Assembly: GCF_014145675.1 (NCBI RefSeq)
Contig: NZ_JACGZW010000012.1
Span: 124,001-188,000 of the forward strand
Length of the DNA stretch: 64,000 nt
Source: Amycolatopsis dendrobii
GTDB lineage: Bacteria > Actinomycetota > Actinomycetes > Mycobacteriales > Pseudonocardiaceae
Direction: 5' to 3'
This document shows, piece by piece, positions 18,587 through 28,079 of this stretch. The first letter of the stretch is position 1, and every line of letters begins with the position of its first letter. The notes beneath the pieces were generated by a model. The model was not told the origin of the DNA and searched no databases. It was given only the letters and a program-made list of their open reading frames with translations. The translations under genes and the position numbers were made by a program.

Positions 18587-18633
18587 TGTACCGATCGGTA
18601 CACGGATGGACGGTACGGCGTACCGATCGGTAC
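18587..18633. promoter_or_regulatory. Tandem palindromic TetR operators
   Basis: The perfect 16-base palindrome TGTACCGATCGGTACA (18587-18602) is followed by a second copy of its 14-base core, GTACCGATCGGTAC (18620-18633). The centres are 32 bp apart, about three helical turns, so both face the same side of the DNA. They lie between the FAD monooxygenase and the divergent TetR gene and probably control both. Confidence 0.82.
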
Positions 18634-18642
18634 AGTCAAGGG

Positions 18643-19206
18643 GTGGATTCCGGGACCGGCCGCCGCGCCGAACTGCTGAAGCAGGCCGTGGACTACCTCG
18701 CGACGCACGGCATCGCGGACCTGTCGCTCGCGCCGATGGGCGAAGCGCTGGGGACGAGCAAGCGGATGCTGCTGTACTACTTCGGCACCCGGGAAAACCT
18801 GATCACCGAAGCGATCGCCGCGAGCCGCCCGGACGTCGCCGAACTCTTCCGCTCCGTGCACGACGAAGAATCCCTCGCCGCCGCCGCGCACGCCCTGTGG
18901 CACGCGATCACCCGCGGCCGCCAGCAGCGGCCGATCCACATTCTGTTCCAGGTGCTCGCGCTGGCCCCGACTCAGCCGGAGCGCTACCTGACCGTCGCGC
19001 GGGAAGCGATCACCGCGATGGTGGACCCGCTGGTGCCGGTGTACCGGAAACTGGGCTACGCCGAACCCGACGCGGCGGCCCGGGCGAGCTTGCTGATCTC
19101 CGGCTTGCGAGGGCTGTGCCTGGACCGGATCGTGACCGGGGACGAAGAACGGATCGAGATCGCGGCACGCGCGCTGATCGCCACCGCGGTGGCGCCGCCC
19201 GCCTGA
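18643..19206 (+). CDS. TetR-family transcriptional repressor
   Basis: A 187-residue one-domain TetR regulator. The N-terminal helix-turn-helix is GIADLSLAPMGEALGTSKRM followed by LLYYFGTRENLI (residues about 21-53), a standard TetR DNA-binding unit. The C-terminal part is a helical ligand and dimer domain with no assigned inducer. The GTG at 18643 follows the second palindrome by nine bases, so binding there would block its own initiation. It most likely represses itself and the divergent FAD monooxygenase. Confidence 0.9.
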   Translation: MDSGTGRRAELLKQAVDYLATHGIADLSLAPMGEALGTSKRMLLYYFGTRENLITEAIAASRPDVAELFRSVHDEESLAAAAHALWHAITRGRQQRPIHILFQVLALAPTQPERYLTVAREAITAMVDPLVPVYRKLGYAEPDAAARASLLISGLRGLCLDRIVTGDEERIEIAARALIATAVAPPA

Positions 19207-19721
19207 TACCAGGTCCGGATTGTTTCCGCCACCGCAATTCCCGCGGCGAAAACAGCTGATCCGCATTCTTTCGGCAGCCGTCCGATAAGGCAGTGCGCAA
19301 CAAACTGGAACAGCTCGCGGAAACCGGAAAACACCGGCCGGCAAACGGAATCCGCTCATTGCGGGGCCGGCTCCGGTGCTCGGCGTCCGCGCTGTAACGA
19401 TCCGCGCGGGCGAACCGACTCCCCGGCAGCTTCCCGCTTTCCGCAGCATCGTTTCGACCCCGAATTGCCCGCCTGCCAACAACTCCCGCGGAACGCAGTC
19501 GTTCCGGAACCGCGGCTTCCCGGTCCCGGAACGACTGCCGTGCTCCCGAAAGGATTCCGTTGCGGTCAATTGCCGCCGCCGTCGTCGTCGCCGTTTCCTC
19601 CGCCACCGCGCATCGCCGATCACCTCCGCCCTCCACTGGACGGTCCGCGCCGGCGGCCGCGGATCGGCGAGCAGCGGGAGCGCACGGAAAACCGCACGCC
19701 AGGAAAGGAATTCCGGTGTCT
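19207..19721. other. 515-bp intergenic region without a recognisable gene
   Basis: Lies between the ends of the convergent TetR gene and the 679-residue protein gene. No open frame here resembles a protein family. Base composition is mixed, with several AA/TT-containing stretches unlike the coding DNA around it. Apart from the hairpin at 19495-19538 nothing structured was noticed. Confidence 0.6.
19495..19538. terminator. Long-stem hairpin between convergent genes
   Basis: A perfect 13-bp stem, GCAGTCGTTCCGG (19495-19507) with its complement (19526-19538), around an 18-base loop. There is no T-run after it. The position between two convergent genes fits a bidirectional transcription end. Confidence 0.4.
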
Positions 19722-21761
19722 TCAGCCGGCGAAACCGAGGGCCGCGAGCCGCGCGCGCAAATCGAGAACGGCGAGCTGATGGCCCGAATGCCCCGGGCCG
19801 TCGTCCGCGGTCTCTTTCAGCCACGTTTCGACCAGCCGCACCAGCTCGTCGGCCCGGGCGATGTCCGCGGCGGGGTTCTCCGCGATTCCGAGTTCGACCG
19901 CCTGCAGCAGGACCGGCGCGGCACGCACCGCGAACATGCTGTCGCCCAGCACCGGCCGCAGGCGGTGCGGCTGATAGAGCGGATCGGCCAGGACTTGCTG
20001 CAGCCACGCATAAGCCTGCTGGGCGAACCGCTCGGCCTCGGCGCTGTCCGTCAGCAGGGAAGCGAGGCCGGAAGCGGCGTCCGCGGCGAGGTACCGGCTG
20101 CGCGCCAGCGGCCTGATGTCGCGGTCCCGGTTGTACAGCCGGGTCCGGCCGGGGATGACCGCCGTTTCGAACAGCCGGACCGCGGCGCGCAGATCCTCGG
20201 CGTTGTCCTTGTTGGCTCCCAGGAAAGCGGCGTAATTGTGCAGCTGGAAACTGAGCCCGCTGTGATCGGCGCCCGGCGCGAAGAGGTCGACCTCGACGGT
20301 GTCGGCGAATGCCGCCCAGTACCGGCGCAATGCGGTCCCGATGCCGAAGCCCCGCAAGCCGGCCGACCGCAGCGCGTTCAGCTCGATGCAGGCCACGACC
20401 AGCAGGTCGGCGAGCAGCCCGGGATCGATCCGGCCCGCCTCCCCCGCTTCCAGGCAGGCATCGGCGGCGGCCAGCACCGCTCGCGCGGACGCGGGCTCGG
20501 CACGACCGGCATGCCGTTCGGCTCCCGCCAGCTGCACGGCCAAGCGCAGCCGGGTGTCGGTCACCACCGGATCGTCCGCTTCGAACACCCGGCCGAGCAG
20601 ATCCGACAGGTCGTGCACCAGTTCGGCGAACCGCGGCCCGGCCAGCCATTCCGACGGCGCGAGCAAGCCCATCTGCCGGACGATCCCGGTCGCCGCCAGC
20701 ACGAACGCGCGCCGGGCGAGCAGCGGCAGCGCGGCCAGTTCGGCGGGCCGCGGCAGCCGGAAGGGCACCGCCAGCGCACCGGCCAGCGCGTCGCCTGGCT
20801 CGTCCCGTCCCGGCAGCGAGCCCGGTTCGGCGGCCCAGGCCTCGACCAGTTCCCGGACCAGCCCGGACGACGGGACCATGGCGGACACCAGTTCCTGCCC
20901 CGGGATCCGCTCGGTGACCCAGAGGTGCGCCACCCCGCCGGGAGCGCCCATCTCGACCAGCAGGCCGATCAGCCGCTCGACCATCCGGTCGCCGAGCCCG
21001 GCGGGCAGCCCGGCAGGCTCCTCCGCCCCCGCGCCCGGCAGCACCCCGACGGAGTTGAGCCGGGCGGCGCCGATGCCGTCCAGGAAGTCCAAGTCGCGGG
21101 GCCGGGTGACCGGATCGGGACCGCGTTCGGCCGTGACCGCGCCGATCTCGCACCGGGCCCGCGCCTGCGCGGCCACCGCGGGCGACAACGGAAACCGCGG
21201 GGCGGAAAGCGACGCGCGCTGGATCACCCTCGCGGTCAGCGCGGCGGAGACGAGAGCGGGCTGCGACCGGTAGATCTCGATCGCCGTCGCGGCCCACGCC
21301 GCGAGCCACTGCACGGGCGGGAGCTCGCGGCCGTCCGCCGGCCGCAGCATCCCCAGCGCGGTGCGGACCGCTTCGGCGGCCGGGCCGAGCAGCACGTTCG
21401 CCGCGGTGAGCACGACCGCGGCCTTGGTGTCCGGGCCGAACCGGTTCATCGTGGCCGCGACGATCTCGTTGGGCAGCGCGCCCCGGGTGCCGGGCAGGAC
21501 CGCGCGGTCGCGGACGAACCATCCGCCCTCGTGCTGTTCTTCCCGCAGTTCGGCGGCGGCGGCCCGGGTCGGCAGCGGGGCCCCGCGGGCGATCTCCGAG
21601 ACGGTGATCGCGGTGAAGTCGCACACCCAGGTCAGCGGGCGGAACGGGTTCTGCTCGGCGGGGACGCCGAAGAGCGGCGCGACCTTGCGGGCCAGCCGGG
21701 CGGGCACCAGTTCCGACCGTTTTTCGACCAGCTGGGGCACAACCGCGGGCAGCAACACCAT
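19722..21761 (-). CDS. Large helical protein of unknown function, divergent from the CHAT/kinase system
   Basis: A 679-residue protein not recognised as a known family. It is rich in Ala, Leu, Arg and Glu, looks mostly helical, and has no clear membrane helix, signal peptide, Walker motif or catalytic motif. The C-terminal half, from about residue 370, has evenly spaced helix pairs such as RAVLAAADACLEAGEAGRI and DLRAAVRLFETAV, which suggest a TPR-like solenoid. The ATG at 21761 is chosen because GGAGGTGGAG lies a few bases upstream; a longer reading to 21827 lacks such a site. It shares a promoter region with the + strand series starting at 21900, so it may be a sensor or effector of that system (inference). 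Confidence 0.6.
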   Translation of the reverse strand: MVLLPAVVPQLVEKRSELVPARLARKVAPLFGVPAEQNPFRPLTWVCDFTAITVSEIARGAPLPTRAAAAELREEQHEGGWFVRDRAVLPGTRGALPNEIVAATMNRFGPDTKAAVVLTAANVLLGPAAEAVRTALGMLRPADGRELPPVQWLAAWAATAIEIYRSQPALVSAALTARVIQRASLSAPRFPLSPAVAAQARARCEIGAVTAERGPDPVTRPRDLDFLDGIGAARLNSVGVLPGAGAEEPAGLPAGLGDRMVERLIGLLVEMGAPGGVAHLWVTERIPGQELVSAMVPSSGLVRELVEAWAAEPGSLPGRDEPGDALAGALAVPFRLPRPAELAALPLLARRAFVLAATGIVRQMGLLAPSEWLAGPRFAELVHDLSDLLGRVFEADDPVVTDTRLRLAVQLAGAERHAGRAEPASARAVLAAADACLEAGEAGRIDPGLLADLLVVACIELNALRSAGLRGFGIGTALRRYWAAFADTVEVDLFAPGADHSGLSFQLHNYAAFLGANKDNAEDLRAAVRLFETAVIPGRTRLYNRDRDIRPLARSRYLAADAASGLASLLTDSAEAERFAQQAYAWLQQVLADPLYQPHRLRPVLGDSMFAVRAAPVLLQAVELGIAENPAADIARADELVRLVETWLKETADDGPGHSGHQLAVLDLRARLAALGFAG

Positions 21762-21899
21762 CCTGCACTCCACCTCCGCTAGGCCAATGGTGTCACAGCC
21801 GGCCTCCACTGCCCCGGACCCCGGCACGGAACGTGACCCGCGATGTCACCCTTAGCCACACATTCGCATATTAACTTCTGTTAGTGTAGGAATTTCTGC
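21762..21899. promoter_or_regulatory. Divergent control region of the CHAT/kinase system
   Basis: The 138 bases between the two start codons carry GTGAC-N7-GTCAC, an inverted repeat at about 21831-21847. An AT-rich stretch follows near 21860-21895, including TTAAC-TTCT-GTTAG. This local drop in GC is the only one in the vicinity and probably holds the promoter for the large + strand operon. Confidence 0.45.
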
Positions 21900-22952
21900 A
21901 TGAAGACGCTCTCTTCCCCTGTCCGGCCCTGCCGTCCTTCCCCCGAACTGCCCACCGACGTCGTCCGCGCCGCGGTCGACGAGCTCCGCGAAACCCGGGA
22001 CCGGCTGCACGCCAGCCACCGGGTCGCCCGCTGCGATCTGCGCCTCGTGCTGCGCGAGCTCCGCTACGGCCCGGCGGCGGGCCCGGAACCGGCGTCCGGT
22101 CTCGTGCTCTCCGGCGAATGCGTCTGCCGGGATCTCGTCGCCGACGTCCTGCACGTCGTCATGATCTTTCTGACGGAGCACGGCGCCACGATCACGAATC
22201 CGCCCGGCGCCGTGCGCGTCCACGTGCGCAAACGGGTCCACGACGTGCTCCGGTCCTACCGCTGCGCCCGCGGTGCGCAGGCGAAGCCCAAGCAGGTGCG
22301 CAGCAACCGCTACGGGCTCGCGCTTCCCGACGAAGAGCACCGCGCGGTGTTCGGGCACCTCGTCGACGAGGCGGGCTACTCCGCCCCGCTGCCCTCGGGC
22401 GGCTATCTGGTGCGCCGGATCGCCGAGCGCTGCGCCGCCGAGTTCGGGAAGCCCGTGCCGTACTACGTGGAGCGGATCCCCGCGATGCTCGCCACGATCC
22501 AGTGCGTGTGCAGCACTGGCGCACGGGTCAACGTCGGGACCCGGGCCGCTCCGGAGTACGTGAGCTGGTACGACGCCTACATCGAACGCCCGCTCGGACG
22601 CCGCCCGGACAGCGCGGTCGCCTCGCTTTCCGACGACGACGCGTCCAAATGGGGCAGCGACTGCGTCGCCGACCCGAGCGCGCAGGCCGCGTTCGCCGCC
22701 GTCGAACTCCGCGATGCCAGCGCCGACCCGGACGCGGTCGTGGTCGACACGGTCGTCACCGGATTCGCCGGAGTGCCGCCCGACGACCGGGAGACCAGCC
22801 TGCGGTCCGCGCTGCGCGGCTTGGCGGACAACGGTTTCCTGCCCCGGCAGCGCGCCGAGTCCCTGCTGTCCGACCCCCAGGGCCTGGACGACGTGATGTC
22901 GCGCGTCCAGGCGGTCATCGAGGCGAGGCAGGGGAAGGTGAACCGTGGCTGA
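21900..22952 (+). CDS. Sigma-like helical protein preceding the CHAT-like protein (module A)
   Basis: A 350-residue protein of no recognised family. It shares an order of segments with the 311-residue protein at 38348: a helix with AVRVHVRKRVHDVLRSYR (there SLEGWIRSRLGHATVDGYR), a basic stretch, a helical middle part and WYDAYIERPLGRR (there WYADYVERPLGRK). The basic helix resembles region 2 of ECF-type sigma factors, but no canonical region 4 helix-turn-helix is obvious. Both proteins are followed directly by a CHAT-type gene. The stop overlaps the next start by eight bases. DNA or polymerase binding is a guess; pairing with the CHAT partner is better supported. Confidence 0.55.
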   Translation: MKTLSSPVRPCRPSPELPTDVVRAAVDELRETRDRLHASHRVARCDLRLVLRELRYGPAAGPEPASGLVLSGECVCRDLVADVLHVVMIFLTEHGATITNPPGAVRVHVRKRVHDVLRSYRCARGAQAKPKQVRSNRYGLALPDEEHRAVFGHLVDEAGYSAPLPSGGYLVRRIAERCAAEFGKPVPYYVERIPAMLATIQCVCSTGARVNVGTRAAPEYVSWYDAYIERPLGRRPDSAVASLSDDDASKWGSDCVADPSAQAAFAAVELRDASADPDAVVVDTVVTGFAGVPPDDRETSLRSALRGLADNGFLPRQRAESLLSDPQGLDDVMSRVQAVIEARQGKVNRG

Positions 22953-25900
22953 TGAAGGTGCGCACGACGGCGCGGACCGGATCGCGGCGCTGCTCCGGGA
23001 AAATCCGGGCCGGGTCGAGCCGGAGGACGCCGCCGACGCGGGGATCGGCCTTCTGCAAGCGCTCGGACCGGACGCCAGCGTCGAGGAACTGCGCCTCGCC
23101 GCCGAACTCGTCGGGTTCGCCGTCGACACCGCGTCCGGCCACCCGTCGATTCCGCACTGGCAGCGCGTGCTCGGCTGCGCGCACGGCTGGATCGCCGAGG
23201 AGACCGGCTCTGCCGCGGACTACGAGACCGCCGCCTCCTGCCTGCTCGCCGCCGCCTCCGCGCCGGGCAGCCCGCCCGAGGTGGCGGAATCCGCCGCGGT
23301 GGAAGCCAGCGAGATGGTCGCCACCCTGCTGCGCACCGAGGCCGTCACCGCCGAGCGCGCACGGCAGCTGACCGGAGCTCTCGACAGGATCTCCTTGTCC
23401 TGGACCGATTCCCTGAACGCCGCCTACTTCGCACTGGGCCGGGCGTGGGCGTTGCGATGGGCCCATCCGCTGACCGGGGACCACAACGATCTGGAGCGCG
23501 CCGCGGACCTCCTGCGCGGCGCGCTCACTGCGCCGGCGCTGGCCGAAGCGGGCCACGATTGCGTCGACGGATGGCAGCTCTTCGTCGATGTCCTCGAACA
23601 GCTGTACTTGGCCGGCGCGGACCGCAGCCTGCTCACCGAGGCCCTCGCCGCCGCGAAGAAGCTGCTCGAACTGCTCGCCGCCGATCCCGAGCGGCTGCCC
23701 GATGCGCACGGCATCGTGGCGGAAGTCGCCAACGAAATCTTCTGCACCAGCGACGGCGAGGCCACCGCCGAACTGGAAACAGCAATCACCTCCTACGCGG
23801 CCAAACGCGCGTCGGCGGGCCTCAACGACCACGAGACCGTTTGCTGCGCGCTCCTTCTTCAGGTTCGCGGCTGCACCAGTGAAGACGCCCCGGTGCTGTC
23901 GTCCGCCGCTGAGGTCTTGGGGACGCCCGAGCGCGCGCCCGGGTCGGAGGTCGTGCTCGCCGGTCTGCACGAGTCGCTGCTTGAACTCTCCGGCCACGAA
24001 CACGCCTGGCCCGCGGTCGAATGGGCGACCCGGGCACTGACGCACGCCGACGTCGATCCCGGCGTGGTCGTTCCGTTGCACAGCAGCAGGATCAGCGGCC
24101 TCGCCGCGGCACTGGACGCTTTCGGGGGCGACGCGGTCGCGGACCGGTGCGACGTCGACGCGATCCTGGCCGAGGCCCGCGCCGAAGCGCTCGCCGGACC
24201 GGATGCCGCGCGGGCGCTCCTGGCGTACCGGACCGCCCAGCTGCGCGGCCAGTGGATCGCCGACCGGTTCCCGCTGGACGTCAGCCTGATGCAGGAAGTC
24301 TTCGCGGAAACGGCGGACGCTCTCCGCCGGATGAGCGAGCACGACGAGGAGGGCCGGAGCCCTGAACTGGGCGCGGCCGCGGCCGTGCTCGAAGACATGA
24401 TCCCGGTCTTGCTGGGCTACCGGGATCCCGGCCCGCTCCGCGCTGCGCTGAACGACGAGGGCGTGCGAAGCCTCCTCGACGCGGACAGCCTGCTGAAGAT
24501 GCTGGACCAGCGCACCGCGCTGCAGGCGATGGTCGACGGCAAGCAGCCGCTCGGTCCGGGGATTCAGCAGATGGTGGCGGATCTCGCCGCGACCGAGGCG
24601 GCGCAGCCCGGCGAGGAGAGCGCGGCGCTCCTGCCGCTGCTGACCGCGCTCGGCGAAGCGGCGGGTTCGGTGGAGAACGGCGATCTGGCCGCCCGGACCG
24701 CGGCCTATCGCAAGGTATTGCGGATGTGCGGCGAACTGCCGGAGAAAGCGGCGGCGAGCCCGTTCGTCCGGCGCATCCGGGGTTTCGTGTCCGCGCAGAT
24801 GGTCCTCGGCGGGCACGACGGCGACGAGGCCGAGCCCGCCATCGAGGACCTGGAACGCGCGCTGGAGCGTCCGGACAGCGGGCAGCCTGCGGTCGACGAG
24901 CAGCTCTGCCGGCTGCTCCGGCGGCGCGGCGGGCCCGGGGACTTCGCGCGCAGCCGACAGGTCGCCCTGCGCGCGCTGGCCCGGCAGACCTGGCAGATTT
25001 TCCTTTTCCCGCAGTGGGAACCGAGCACGCCGGTGCACCGGTTCGCACGGACGGCGGCGGGCTGGTGCCACGAGGACGACGCCCTCGACGACCTCGTCCG
25101 CGTCGTCGAGGCCGAACGCGGCGCGGCGCTGGCCCGCGGCGCCGGGGCCGAGTTGCTCCGCGACCGCCTCGGCCAGACCGGACGGGCCGAGCTCGCCGAG
25201 GCCTGGCCGTCTGCTCAGAGCGCTGATGAGGCGGCTCGCCGACGAGTGGCCGCACAGCTGTCCGAAGAGGACGAACGAACGCTGGCCGAGCCGCCGGGGC
25301 CGGACGAGATCCGCCGTTCGCTGCGGGACCGCGGGCTGGACGCGCTCGTCTACCTGATTCCGCACGATCCGGCGGCGGGCGGCACCGCGGTGGTCGTGCC
25401 CGCCGAGGGCCCGGTCGCCAGCAGCAGGCTGCCGCTGCTCGCCGCCGAGCCGTTCACCCGGGATCCCAGCCGCGAGCCCGCGGCGCTGGACGCGCTCGGC
25501 GGCTGGGCGTGGCTGGCGGGCGGCGCCGCTGTGCTCGCCGCCGCGCAGGCCGCCGCGCCCGGCCGGGTGCCGAGAATCGCGCTCGTTCCGGCCGGGGCGC
25601 TCGGCGCTGCGCCGTGGGCGGCGGCCTGGCGCGAAACCGGCTCCGGACGCCGGTATCTGGTGGAGGACGTCGAAATCACCCTGGTCCCCTCGGCGGGCCT
25701 GCTCACTCGTCGCTCCGCTATGGACTCTGCCGGGCTCGCGGACGGCGAGCTGGTGTTGCAGGCCTGCACTGCGGACCACGCCACGCGTTCCTCGTACGAC
25801 GAAGCGCTCGAACCGTCCAGCGCGTTCCTCGCGGCGGGTGCGCGCGTCGTCGTGCGCGGAGCATGGCCGCATTCGCCCGCGCCGGTGCTGTTCTCGCTGT

Positions 25901-26034
25901 TCCAGCAGTATCTCGACGAGGATCCGGCTCGCCCGGCGGCCGCCTTCCGCCGGGCGCAACTGTCGATGCTCGCCCCGGACAACGGCTCGGCGCACATTTC
26001 GCGCTGGGGCGGCTTCGCTCTGCTCGGGGCATGA
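22945..26034 (+). CDS. Helical-repeat protein with degenerate CHAT domain (module A)
   Basis: A 1029-residue protein. Residues 1 to about 780 are helical repeats of TPR type (for example ERAADLLRGALTAPALAEAG and SYAAKRASAGLNDHETVCC). The C-terminal 200 residues follow the CHAT caspase-like fold: LDALVYLIPHDPAAGG, VPRIALVPAGALGAAPWAAA, EITLVPSAGLL, and after only about 18 residues ELVLQACTADH with C941. In the active paralog at 39334 that interval is over 100 residues long and holds the catalytic His; here it is missing. The protein is therefore probably a catalytically dead or regulatory CHAT. The GTG start at 22945 lies within the end of the upstream gene, with GGGGAAGG before it. Confidence 0.72.
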   Translation: MADEGAHDGADRIAALLRENPGRVEPEDAADAGIGLLQALGPDASVEELRLAAELVGFAVDTASGHPSIPHWQRVLGCAHGWIAEETGSAADYETAASCLLAAASAPGSPPEVAESAAVEASEMVATLLRTEAVTAERARQLTGALDRISLSWTDSLNAAYFALGRAWALRWAHPLTGDHNDLERAADLLRGALTAPALAEAGHDCVDGWQLFVDVLEQLYLAGADRSLLTEALAAAKKLLELLAADPERLPDAHGIVAEVANEIFCTSDGEATAELETAITSYAAKRASAGLNDHETVCCALLLQVRGCTSEDAPVLSSAAEVLGTPERAPGSEVVLAGLHESLLELSGHEHAWPAVEWATRALTHADVDPGVVVPLHSSRISGLAAALDAFGGDAVADRCDVDAILAEARAEALAGPDAARALLAYRTAQLRGQWIADRFPLDVSLMQEVFAETADALRRMSEHDEEGRSPELGAAAAVLEDMIPVLLGYRDPGPLRAALNDEGVRSLLDADSLLKMLDQRTALQAMVDGKQPLGPGIQQMVADLAATEAAQPGEESAALLPLLTALGEAAGSVENGDLAARTAAYRKVLRMCGELPEKAAASPFVRRIRGFVSAQMVLGGHDGDEAEPAIEDLERALERPDSGQPAVDEQLCRLLRRRGGPGDFARSRQVALRALARQTWQIFLFPQWEPSTPVHRFARTAAGWCHEDDALDDLVRVVEAERGAALARGAGAELLRDRLGQTGRAELAEAWPSAQSADEAARRRVAAQLSEEDERTLAEPPGPDEIRRSLRDRGLDALVYLIPHDPAAGGTAVVVPAEGPVASSRLPLLAAEPFTRDPSREPAALDALGGWAWLAGGAAVLAAAQAAAPGRVPRIALVPAGALGAAPWAAAWRETGSGRRYLVEDVEITLVPSAGLLTRRSAMDSAGLADGELVLQACTADHATRSSYDEALEPSSAFLAAGARVVVRGAWPHSPAPVLFSLFQQYLDEDPARPAAAFRRAQLSMLAPDNGSAHISRWGGFALLGA

Positions 26035-26086
26035 CCGCCACGGCCGTCCGTCAGACGGGATTGTGGGCGGATCTGTGGGGTGAGGC

Positions 26087-26842
26087 GTGGACCAACTCGG
26101 GTGGATCGCGGTCGCGGCCGGGGCGGCCGGGCTGCTGCTCGTCGGCGCGGCGCGGGTCGCGGCGGCGGTCCGGATCCGGCGGCACCGGACGCTGATCGCG
26201 GACGCGCTGGAGCGCATGAGCGCGCTGGCGCGGGAACCGGCCGCCCGGCCGCGGCTGCGGAGTCTCTGCCGCGACGTGGCGGAGGTGCTGGCCCGCCAGG
26301 ACCGGATCGCGCTCGCCTTGCGGGCAGGCGAAGCCCGGGCCGCCGGGGATCCGGCGGACCTGTCCGTCCTGATCACAGCAGACGGCGTGACGACGACCGC
26401 CGAGCCGATGCGCGAGCACCGGCCGGACGACAGCGCGTGGGAGGAGACCGACGTGGCGCCGCTGGCCAGCACGCACCCGCAGCTGCGCGAGATCTCCGAG
26501 CAGTTCGGGCACAGCACCACCCGGCTGATCGCGCTGGGCCGGACCGTCCTCGGCGAAGGGGAGCGGCTCGGTCTCGCTGAGACCAGCACCGGGAAAACCC
26601 TCGCGGCAGCGCTCGACCAGGCCCAGCAAGCCGTACGTGCCGCGGAGGGGCTCGCTGACCCGCTGTCCGCGCTGGCGGCGTTGAGCGTCGTCGAAATCCC
26701 GGTCCCGGAAGCGGGATTCCCCGGCCAGGCGGTGGCCGACGAGCTGCGCGTCCAGGCGAACGCCTTGGCCCGGCTGGGAATCCGGCACCGCACGGCACTG
26801 TCCCGGCACCGGGACGCCCGCATCGAGAAGGAGCGGCGATGA
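26087..26842 (+). CDS. Membrane-anchored helical protein
   Basis: A 251-residue protein with one N-terminal membrane helix (residues about 6-28, WIAVAAGAAGLLLVGAARV) followed by a basic cluster IRRHR, so the rest is probably cytoplasmic. The body is predicted helical with long coiled segments such as ALDQAQQAVRAAEGLADPL. No family is recognised. It opens a tight series of five genes (26087-30123) linked by ATGA overlaps, which suggests the products act together in one envelope-associated complex. Confidence 0.6.
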   Translation: MDQLGWIAVAAGAAGLLLVGAARVAAAVRIRRHRTLIADALERMSALAREPAARPRLRSLCRDVAEVLARQDRIALALRAGEARAAGDPADLSVLITADGVTTTAEPMREHRPDDSAWEETDVAPLASTHPQLREISEQFGHSTTRLIALGRTVLGEGERLGLAETSTGKTLAAALDQAQQAVRAAEGLADPLSALAALSVVEIPVPEAGFPGQAVADELRVQANALARLGIRHRTALSRHRDARIEKERR

Positions 26843-27654
26843 CCAGGTCCGTCCGCCAGACCGGCTACGACAAGCGCGAGTGGCGCGCCGACCGCAGACG
26901 CGGACGCAGGGACGGACGGCTGCGCACCCCCGCTTACAACGACGTGCTCGCCATGGTCGCCGACGACGGCGCGATCACCGCGCCCTATCCCCAGTACCTC
27001 CAGAGCGTCGCCCTCGACGAGATGGCCGCCGAGCTCGCGCAGTACGTGCGGCAGAACAAGCCGCGGTTCGAAGAACTCGGTGCGCTGCGCCGACGGTACG
27101 CGGACACGAAACTGGGCCTCGAGCGCGCGACCGACGGCGTCGTCTCCGCGGAAGTCCCGCTCACTCCGGAAGAACTCCTCCCGCGCAGCCGGATCGAGGC
27201 CCAGCCCGGCCAGGACACCGTCCTGCGCAGCCGCCGGGAGGCCGCTCGGGCCAGGAGGATCGCGGCGGCGCGCGGCGGGGAAGCCGCGATGCAGCACGAA
27301 CTGGACGAGCTGGGCGGCCGGATCGCCGCCGGGGAGCAGGCGGCCCGCTCCGACTTCGCGCTCGCGCAGACCAGGGCCAAACAGGCCGGGGCCCGCGGCG
27401 CGATGCGGGTCGCCACCTATTGGGAGCACCTCGTGCTCGCCCACGCCGAAGGCGCCTATCTGGCTCCGCTGATCCGCTACACCAGCCAGGTGCTGCCCTC
27501 GTGGGTCTTCGAGGACCCGAGCGGCCCGCCGGAATCCCTCGGCCGCCGGTACGAACTGCTGCACGTCGTCGAGCGCCTCCGCCCGGCGGCGCCGGAACCC
27601 GAGTCCGCCCCCGACGCCGGCGCCGAGCCGGAGAACTACGAGCAACCCGCATGA
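26839..27654 (+). CDS. Charged coiled-coil protein
   Basis: A 271-residue soluble protein rich in Arg and Glu. The first 30 residues are very basic (KREWRADRRRGRRDGRLR). The middle (about residues 120-200) is a long heptad-type helix with LRSRREAARARRIAAARGG and MQHELDELGGRIAAGEQAA. The C-terminal tail is acidic and Pro-rich. No known family. Start and stop overlap both neighbours by four bases. A structural or scaffold role beside the membrane proteins is inferred from its make-up. Confidence 0.55.
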   Translation: MTRSVRQTGYDKREWRADRRRGRRDGRLRTPAYNDVLAMVADDGAITAPYPQYLQSVALDEMAAELAQYVRQNKPRFEELGALRRRYADTKLGLERATDGVVSAEVPLTPEELLPRSRIEAQPGQDTVLRSRREAARARRIAAARGGEAAMQHELDELGGRIAAGEQAARSDFALAQTRAKQAGARGAMRVATYWEHLVLAHAEGAYLAPLIRYTSQVLPSWVFEDPSGPPESLGRRYELLHVVERLRPAAPEPESAPDAGAEPENYEQPA

Positions 27655-28079
27655 GAATCAGGAAAAACCGGCCGGAGAGCATCCCGGCCCCGATCGAGCG
27701 CCGGCTGCGGAACCTGCGCGAGCCCGCGCCGCCGGAGGTCGCGGTCGCCGAACTGGCGCGGGACGTCAGCCGGAAGATCGAAGAGCTCGGGCCGGACGCG
27801 GGCGCCGCGGCGCCGCTCGACGCCTACATCCAGGCGCACAAGGCCAAGTGGGTCGTCGAGGTCAAAGACCAGCACAACAGGCTGCTGATCGAGATCGGGA
27901 AGCTGGAAGCCGAAACCGAGGCCCTGCTCGAATCCCGCCGCATCCGCTGCGAAGACCAGCGCGACGTGATGGACGACCTCGACGCCGCGGTCGCGCACGC
28001 GCTGGAACGAGTGACCGACCCGGACTCGCCGTACCACGAACCGGTCCGCCGCAGCGAGCGCAAGGGCGGGAAGCCATGA
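27651..28079 (+). CDS. Small helical protein
   Basis: A 142-residue protein starting MRIRKNRPESIP. It has helical segments VAVAELARDVSRKIEELG and HNRLLIEIGKLEAETEALLE, the latter a probable coiled coil. No family recognised. Both ends overlap the neighbouring genes (ATGA), so translation is coupled with the coiled-coil and four-helix membrane proteins on either side. Confidence 0.55.
   Translation: MRIRKNRPESIPAPIERRLRNLREPAPPEVAVAELARDVSRKIEELGPDAGAAAPLDAYIQAHKAKWVVEVKDQHNRLLIEIGKLEAETEALLESRRIRCEDQRDVMDDLDAAVAHALERVTDPDSPYHEPVRRSERKGGKP

Noticed and set aside
17398-21768. 1456-codon minus-strand frame joining the FAD hydroxylase to upstream sequence
   Set aside because: Only the last 390 codons match a protein family; the rest crosses the TetR gene, the palindromic operators and an intergenic region.
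21900-22952. Ordinary ECF sigma factor
   Set aside because: A region-2-like basic helix is seen but no clear region 4 helix-turn-helix; reported as sigma-like only.
22915-27645. Very long open frame (1576 codons) on the minus strand
   Set aside because: It runs antisense through four genes with clear ribosome sites and overlaps; its product is low-complexity Arg/Gly/Ala-rich, as expected from shadow frames in GC-rich DNA.
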